Source: Paragonimus westermani (taxonomy: Eukaryota; Platyhelminthes; Trematoda; Plagiorchiida; Troglotrematidae). From it: 64,000 nt of DNA. Positions within the stretch are counted from its first letter, which is position 1; each line of letters opens with the position of its first letter. The translations under genes and the position numbers were made by a program. The DNA is taken from the NCBI GenBank assembly GCA_008508345.1, contig QNGE01001741.1, forward strand, positions 64,603-128,602, given 5' to 3'. Positions 58,133-64,000 of the stretch are shown here, piece by piece. Under the pieces are notes generated by a model. The model saw only the letters and a list, made by a program, of their open reading frames with translations, did no database searches and had not been told where the DNA came from.

Positions 58133-61100
58133 CTGTGTCAAGGCGGACAAAGGAAATTCAAAGTTAGTTAAATCGGAAACATACTCAAATGGGGGTCAAC
58201 AATACGACACGATTGTACATGAATTTGAGGTCAATCCATGCTGGGCACAACACAGCTGGAGGATGACGATATTAATCCCTAAAATTTAGGACAAAGGTTC
58301 GAGTCAAGCTGGTCTTAGATTAAGTGCTACGCTCTAACTTCAGCGTGTCAGGCAGTGTACCTATTATAAGCCGCCTAACTATTCACTCACCCATCACCAC
58401 AATAAGCCAGAATGAAAAAACAGTTTGCTGCTGCTAAACCAGCGAACCCAGCGTGTAAAAATTAACTCTGCAGTCGGTAAAATTTATACTGCTTTGTAAA
58501 ATTATGGTTCCGGTTAGAAAGATATTGGGCACTGTCGGGCTACAGGGACCGTATATACAATAGGCTTGACCAATACTCCAACAAACATAAGGTGGTTCGA
58601 AAAAGGTAGGTGCTTGTGCAAAACGTTTTGTTGGAAAATGGCGTTGTCCAACAAGACACAGGCAAGGATTCAAGCCGAGACACTACAGTTTGAAAAGTGT
58701 GGTATTTTTCTAACGATAATGGATCGAATGAAGAAATTGATACTTCGAGCTGCTAACGACCGGGTTGCATACACTATTCTGTGCAGTCACATGATCTTCA
58801 ACTCTTGCACTTTACTTGGAGCAGATCAGTTGGTTCAAAAAAGATATTGACATGCACAGCGGCAGGCAATTAGATAGCAGAAGAAGCAGAGGATGTAAAG
58901 TGCGGATTATTGTCGGCACAAGCAGTGCAATATGTCAAATGTGGTTAGGTGAAAGTTTACGGATTAGAGATAGCCTACAATATCTGTGCACATGCAATTT
59001 CGTGTGGAGCGGTAGTATAATAGAATAGATCAAAGGGAAAGCAAACAAGAAAACAAGCGAAGAGTTTCACTTCAAAAATGGTAGGATCACGGAAACGAAT
59101 CAGAAATAAGGCTGTTAATCAGAACGAAGATAGATAAATGTGGCTCGATGGCGAACAAGCAGGAAGCAAACATTTCAACGAGTAATGAGATTCTGCATTA
59201 CTTCAACTCTGTCCTGATCAAATTGATATGAAGTCTGGGATCAGCATAACGAATGTATGCATCAATTTCCAGCTTAAAGTGACGTGCTGGTGGCACTGGC
59301 CGCACAGATTCAGACAGGATGTTCAAATTCGGTATATCCAATGGCGTATTATAGACAGCGACCAGTTATTGTGCAATTCTGTTATTACGCGATGTCCTTC
59401 ATTGCAATGGAATGATTCCGGCGCTTTCCCACAGTTAGTTAGCGTAGCAACTACCTTTGCCAGAGGATAAACCATCTCGTTCTCACTCAATGTGGTTGGT
59501 TTTGCGTCGTTCAACCCACCGCATACTAACCGATATGAACAACTGGCTCCCATTACTCGGAGACGTTTGAACTAGTATCTACGTGTGAAGTTATCTATAA
59601 AACAGGTAGTGAGTGTAACCCATTTCGCACTGGTTTAACTTACTCCACGAATCTCGTTACTCAGTCCCGACATTTTGCTGCTTTACGTAGAAGGAATGTG
59701 AGGCGAACAAAACATGAGTTTTCAAGTTGACCATCACTCACATTCGATCGCAGCGTTCGCATTCAGATAGACTTTCCAGCCAGCCTCTTTCGAAAACAAC
59801 GAGTTGTTGGAATTTCAAGTGAACTATCTGGTGCTTCAGACTCACTCAACGACCTCAAAGTCAAAGACGCCCGCTAAGCATAAAAACAAATCTCAGAGGG
59901 TGTGACGGATGGCATAACATTCAACGCCGATGAATATGGCAAATCAGTCAAGTATGAAGCGAACCATTTGTGGAAAATACAGGCTTCGGCTAAAGTCGAA
60001 ACAGCGACAGGAACTGCATGTATCTACGCAACAAGTCTTTTACCAGCTGAACTACAAAATTACGCCGGAAGCCCAAGAATTTTATATTACGACTCTATTA
60101 CCTAACATTCAATAAGTCAAAACAAGGCCAACATCTAAGATATGTCGATAGCATACAGATAGTATGCAACAAACTGACTCAGTTTAAGCTACTTTTTGAG
60201 TAAGAAAACGAACGCTGCTGCCCTACGTTATACCCTTTCGAAGGGGATAATCGACAATCCCTCATCACTTTCAGTCTCGGGTCGCGTCTGTGAGTTGCCG
60301 TTGGTCCTGACAAGTCTACAAAGTGGCAGATTTACAAATGAGTATAAACGTGGAAAAAAGAGAGAAACAAAAAAGTGAGGACTTGCGAAGAAGAAAAGTA
60401 AACCGACCTGAGAATACGAGCTGGGAATTGAGGACGACGCACCGGCATGTCCACGAGCGTTTCTGACCAGAGATGTGGATCGTGCCGAACTCTTTAATCA
60501 GGGGTACGGCACCTCATATTAATCCACAGCGGCGTGATCGAAGCTTTCATAACCCCTGACAAAGTTATCGACCGGATATGCCTTGTGGTTTTCTCCAGCC
60601 GTCACAGCAGCCACTCTGAACAATGTGCAGAGCGTCAAACGGTGCAGACATATGCAGTACGAGACTAACCAAACGACCAGTGTGCGTTTCCATTACCCGG
60701 GTCATCGGCAGAGAATTTACGTTTCCGGAATGCCTGTCGGTGGACTGTCGCGTTACCCCACGCAATCAGCTCATTTGATACAGAACTGAGTAGCGAAGAC
60801 TGCGGTGGCTGAATGCGAACAGTCTACACGCATCTTTCGTGAGAACCTTCCAGGCCGCTGTACCATAAAGCAAAGCTGAGTGCACACACACAATGCAATC
60901 AATCGACAATCGGACGTATGTGACACCACATATGACATGGACATCTCGTCGAAAAGCCGACGAGAGAACACCATCCAGGTAAGTGGGTGGCCTGCCTGTA
61001 ACAACCTAGTAACCACACTATAGTTCGAAGGTACAAAGGATACATCATACAGACCAATCATATCGTTTAAGCTGCTCGATATGGTCTGCATTTTCCCTGA

Positions 61101-61370
61101 ACAACTATGTGAAGCAGGGTAGTCCACATACTCCATATCCGTTTACTTACTACCTGGCACGAGCTTCACTCCGAAATCTTCGGAACCTCTGGATGTTCAT
61201 TCAAGAGTACCGTCCATTACAGAGTTGAAAAAGGAGGGGCAAACCAGAAACCCCAGTCGAACACCACTTCAAGCGGACAGCGCTCGAGATAACTGCTCAT
61301 TTATTGGCGCCCTGCACTCAGAGCACTCATACCACTTCAACACATTGGGATTCCTTTGTGACAGAAAATA
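58133..61370. other. Sec24 intron, first part on this strand: no feature recognised
   Basis: The intron between the trunk exons is 4.5 kb. A somewhat GC-richer stretch at 60420-61140 looks repeat-derived but I cannot identify it. Open frames here have no family similarity. Confidence 0.4.
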
Positions 61371-61379
61371 AAAAGATGG

Positions 61380-61866
61380 GTATATAATGCTTATATGTTC
61401 TGTTTTGCCCTATGGTCCAGAAACGTGGCTTGCTCGCGGCAAACCTATTAACAGGCTTGCGGTTTTTGACCATTGTTGTCTCTGCCACTTAGCCCATATT
61501 AGGTAGATTGATCGCGTGAGCAATGAGGCCCCTCACCACCGCGCATTAAGAAAAGTTTGGGACGCGCGATTGGCTGGTCGACCAAGTAGCATAGCTTGTG
61601 ATGGCTGAGTCATGTACTCCGCAGCTAAGCGTTCACTGTACCCGAAACTGTACGTTGAGACCACCAACAGTTGGGTAAAACTAAGTGGTGGTCAAACAAC
61701 AAGGTGGTCACGGAATGTGAAGATCCTTTTTATTCTGTTGGTTAAAATGAGTGCCACTTGCCCCGTTGGAGTCCTCGTAATTAACCAAATCGTTGGCGTG
61801 AAACGTCCGAGACAGCAATGTGCTACAGTCAACTGCGTTCATACCGTTTCTGATTCTTCCATTTAG
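61380..61866 (+). pseudogene. decayed LINE 3' end
   Basis: On the + strand, post-RT pieces of a LINE similar in type to the one at 30-33.7 kb can be read in shifting frames. They are SVLPYGPETW-like near 61396, VFDHCCLCHLAHI near 61466, VSNEAPHHRALRKVWDAR near 61516, and LSGGQTTRWSRN near 61684. Stops occur between pieces. It is antisense to Sec24 within its intron. Confidence 0.6.
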
Positions 61867-61966
61867 ACTTCATTTATCAGTCTTCTACTATGATATCCCA
61901 CTTCATTGCTGAGGTAAGCGATGGATCGAGCCGCAGTGTCTTCTGGTCAGGCTCGTCGACGTTGTG

Positions 61967-62003
61967 AATGAATGAATGGATGAACGAATGAATGAATAAC
62001 TCG
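61967..62003. repeat. imperfect (GAAT)n microsatellite
   Basis: Tetranucleotide repeats GAAT with two interruptions (GGAT, GAAC) lie in the Sec24 intron. Confidence 0.9.
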
Positions 62004-62617
62004 GTTAATGGTCCTGCTAGGTTTCGTGTGCACCTTTCCAATACGACTAGAGGAACAATAACAGGGTCGTGACTTGTTAGCAAGAAGTCGTCCTCGCTTT
62101 TGAAACACGATATGCAGTTTTAAAACGACCATAGCATAGTGAGGTTTTCATAATAGAATGTAAAGAGCAAGTCTGACAGCAAACGGTGAATTCACCAATC
62201 TTCTAGGGTGAAATGAAAAGCCAATTTACCTTAGCCGTCAGTAGCGTCGCATACAACACACAAGTTTTAGTAAATCATGGAAAATGGTTTAACAAACCTC
62301 GGTGAGTAATGTGAAAGGACACTTACGACGTTGCAATAGATCATGTTACACACAATACACTAAGAAGGTATGTTATTATCAGGGAAGGGAAGGCCGACGT
62401 GTCTAACGTAATCTTGCCAGAAAATTGTAGTGATACATGAAAACAGAAGCGACGAGAACAAGTGGATGCCAACCGCCCGAAGAAACGAAGGACGGATAAC
62501 TAGGCCGACGATCGATTCCAACCAAAAATCTCACCCACCAGCAAGTATTCCAAAGCAAATCAAAATGGTAGTGTGTGTAAAACATTCATTAAGCCATCGC
62601 AAACGAACATAACATAC

Positions 62618-62796
62618 CTGTAAGGTGGATCCTAAGCAATTACCCAAATCGGTCGTGCTTGCAAATGAGTCCGGGAGTCGTAACAGAAAATCCTGTAGCG
62701 CCTCCGAACAATCCTCGATGCGGTTAATCAAGCCTTCATAATCAGGAAGAAATGGCTCCTCCAAATCCGGACAAATCATCAACCTCATTGCATCGC
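62618..62796 (-). CDS. SEC24B: Sec24 exon: trunk segment (most 5' exon in window)
   Basis: The exon opens after CTGTTTTAG with two bases completing a split codon (phase 1 intron upstream) and ends at CAG|GTATGT in phase 0. It encodes RLMICPDLEEPFLPDYEGLI, a helix-rich stretch, and NCLGSTLQ, which corresponds to the vertebrate ALGPALQ segment before the next trunk strand. The preceding exon is not found in the remaining 1.2 kb of the window. Confidence 0.85.
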
Positions 62797-64000
62797 CTAA
62801 AACAGAATGAAGACAACTATATCCACTGAATTAGAGAAACCGCAGAAACGGTCGGCAACTAGTAGGTAACAACTAGTACGTAATACTCGTCAACAAACTG
62901 AGTAAAGTGGGTTCGGGTGAACGGGAAATTTCATAGATAAAGGGATCGTTATGACCGAAATAAGAAACAAGAACTGGCGGTGGGGAACTTGTGAGCGAAG
63001 GTAAGGATGAAAATTCCAGTTTCGATACCAATTGTTCGCCGTCTCTAAATATGTTGGTGTTATTTTCCGCTATCAAGGGTGAACACTAGAAAGCACTTTC
63101 TAACGATTGCCCTCCACTGTATTTTGGTAGATATTGGACTGACTCACAAAAAGACACGGTTTCCTCCCAAAATATTTATGAAGCAAAATCGACGACAAAG
63201 GTATTTTCCTATTCTGAAACAATTAATCCTTCTCTTATTACCTCGTGTGCTCCTAAACTAGATGAACTGTCTGATGGTTGTTTCTCCTAGGTTAACACCT
63301 AAATTCGTAGTACTTCCCAAGGTTCTCACGTTGCGGTGAAATTTTTAGTGGGCACTATCGACTTCCTCGCTTATGATTATACGACGTACAACAGTTCTAT
63401 CCGGTCCAACTTCCTCTTAATTCTGAGTACATCTCTACACAATCAACTAGATTTGGACAAAAACATCTGCTTTCACGTATTCGTTCTTACGTTTCTCCTG
63501 GCGCACCCAACTTAGTTCGATATTTACGCAAGCCGGATCTCTTTCCACAGCTCAGTTGGCTACAAAGGGAAATAAGTAGTCACTCCGACACTAACCGTGA
63601 TTTAGCCATGATACTTTCATTAATTTTCATTATCGCGCGACTTTCGCCATTGGTACCCATCGTTTTGTATTTGCTCAAGATGTGGGTACGTTGAAAGATT
63701 AATGTTGGCCTCTCAAGTTGCATACATCACAGATCTGATTTGAAGAGTTACCAATCATCCCCGACCCAAATCAGACATTCAAGTGGAACACTAGATCCGC
63801 GTTTGTAGTCACCTGACCCACTGGGTCACAGAGACTGAATACTAACAGATTATTAAAAGAAACTAAGAAACCAGAATCCCGATCTGTGACAAAAAAGTAT
63901 GCACAACACCGAGTAAAAAAGCTGAAGCTGCAGGTTTGGTTTCATCGCACACAGAACTTGCAGCGCTCATGGGGAAGTAAAACTGACCGACGAACGTCAG
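62797..64000. other. Sec24 intron or upstream region, no exon found
   Basis: I looked on the minus strand for the expected upstream Sec24 trunk segment (YxFVxDVS and TFDSTIHFY type) and did not find it. Open frames at 62873-63076 and 63079-63261 are not recognised. Confidence 0.4.

Larger units (their letters stand above)
52093..62796 (-). other. SEC24B: gene span (3' part): Sec24A/B-type COPII subunit
   Basis: Five minus-strand exons join in phase: 62796-62618, 58132-57944, 56890-56552, 56217-56086 and 53178-52093. They give about 640 residues, equivalent to the C-terminal half of Sec24 from the trunk domain on. The 5' exons (Pro-rich N-terminus, zinc finger, start of trunk) are not in the window. 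Sec24 forms the inner COPII coat with Sec23 on ER exit sites and selects membrane cargo. The joined sequence fits the vertebrate SEC24A/B pair better than SEC24C/D, for example in KIGFEAVMRIRC, the FFVRSTDL segment, and the IEDRTE...SYPEFL end. The human symbol is a family label only. Confidence 0.9.

Noticed and set aside
1..64000. CRISPR arrays, rRNA, functional tRNA genes, bacterial-type operons
   Set aside because: None seen. The genes have spliceosomal introns, and the tRNA-like words are SINE heads.

Overview
The window looks like nuclear DNA of a digenean flatworm (trematode). The reasons are two metazoan adaptor/coat genes split over long introns, one 43-nt micro-intron of the kind common in flukes, a Penelope-like element with hammerhead-type motifs, a tRNA-derived SINE with a hammerhead-like core, and heavily decayed LINEs. 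The species cannot be named from the sequence alone.

Layout. 1-4342 is non-coding and holds an exact 467-bp tandem duplication. 4343-26459 carries a complete Nck/Dreadlocks-type adaptor gene on the + strand. I reconstruct five exons in consistent phase (SH3, linker, SH3, SH3 plus start of SH2, end of SH2) for about 598 aa, followed by a polyadenylation signal. Its first two exons lie in a 3768-bp segment present twice in tandem (4343-8110 and 8632-12399). The copies are separated by a GC-rich LTR-like island and a single N, so an assembly artefact joining two haplotypes is a serious possibility. The long intron after exon 2 holds an almost intact Penelope-like retroelement (840-aa reverse transcriptase plus GIY-YIG endonuclease) with partial direct repeats and hammerhead-like motifs. 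The next long intron holds an (AT)n microsatellite and a SINE relic.

26.5-52 kb is mostly repeats: a Smalpha-like SINE with a degenerate hammerhead (28.85-29.2 kb), a decayed LINE on the + strand (30.2-33.7 kb), and a decayed LINE on the - strand (40.6-44.8 kb). The second LINE is split by a 624-bp tRNA-derived SINE with a 13-bp target-site duplication; relatives of that SINE lie at 40.1, 45.0 and 50.2 kb. The one plausible gene here is a two-pass membrane protein of 116 aa at 45659-46009.

52093-62796 carries the 3' part of a Sec24A/B-type COPII cargo-adaptor gene on the - strand. Five exons join in phase and give about 640 C-terminal residues; the 5' exons lie beyond the window. One of its introns contains a nearly perfect inverted repeat with arms of about 595 bp, which could fold into a long double-stranded hairpin in the pre-mRNA. 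Another intron holds the decayed 3' end of a LINE. Nck (actin/tyrosine-kinase signalling) and Sec24 (ER export) have no evident functional link; they are neighbours only.
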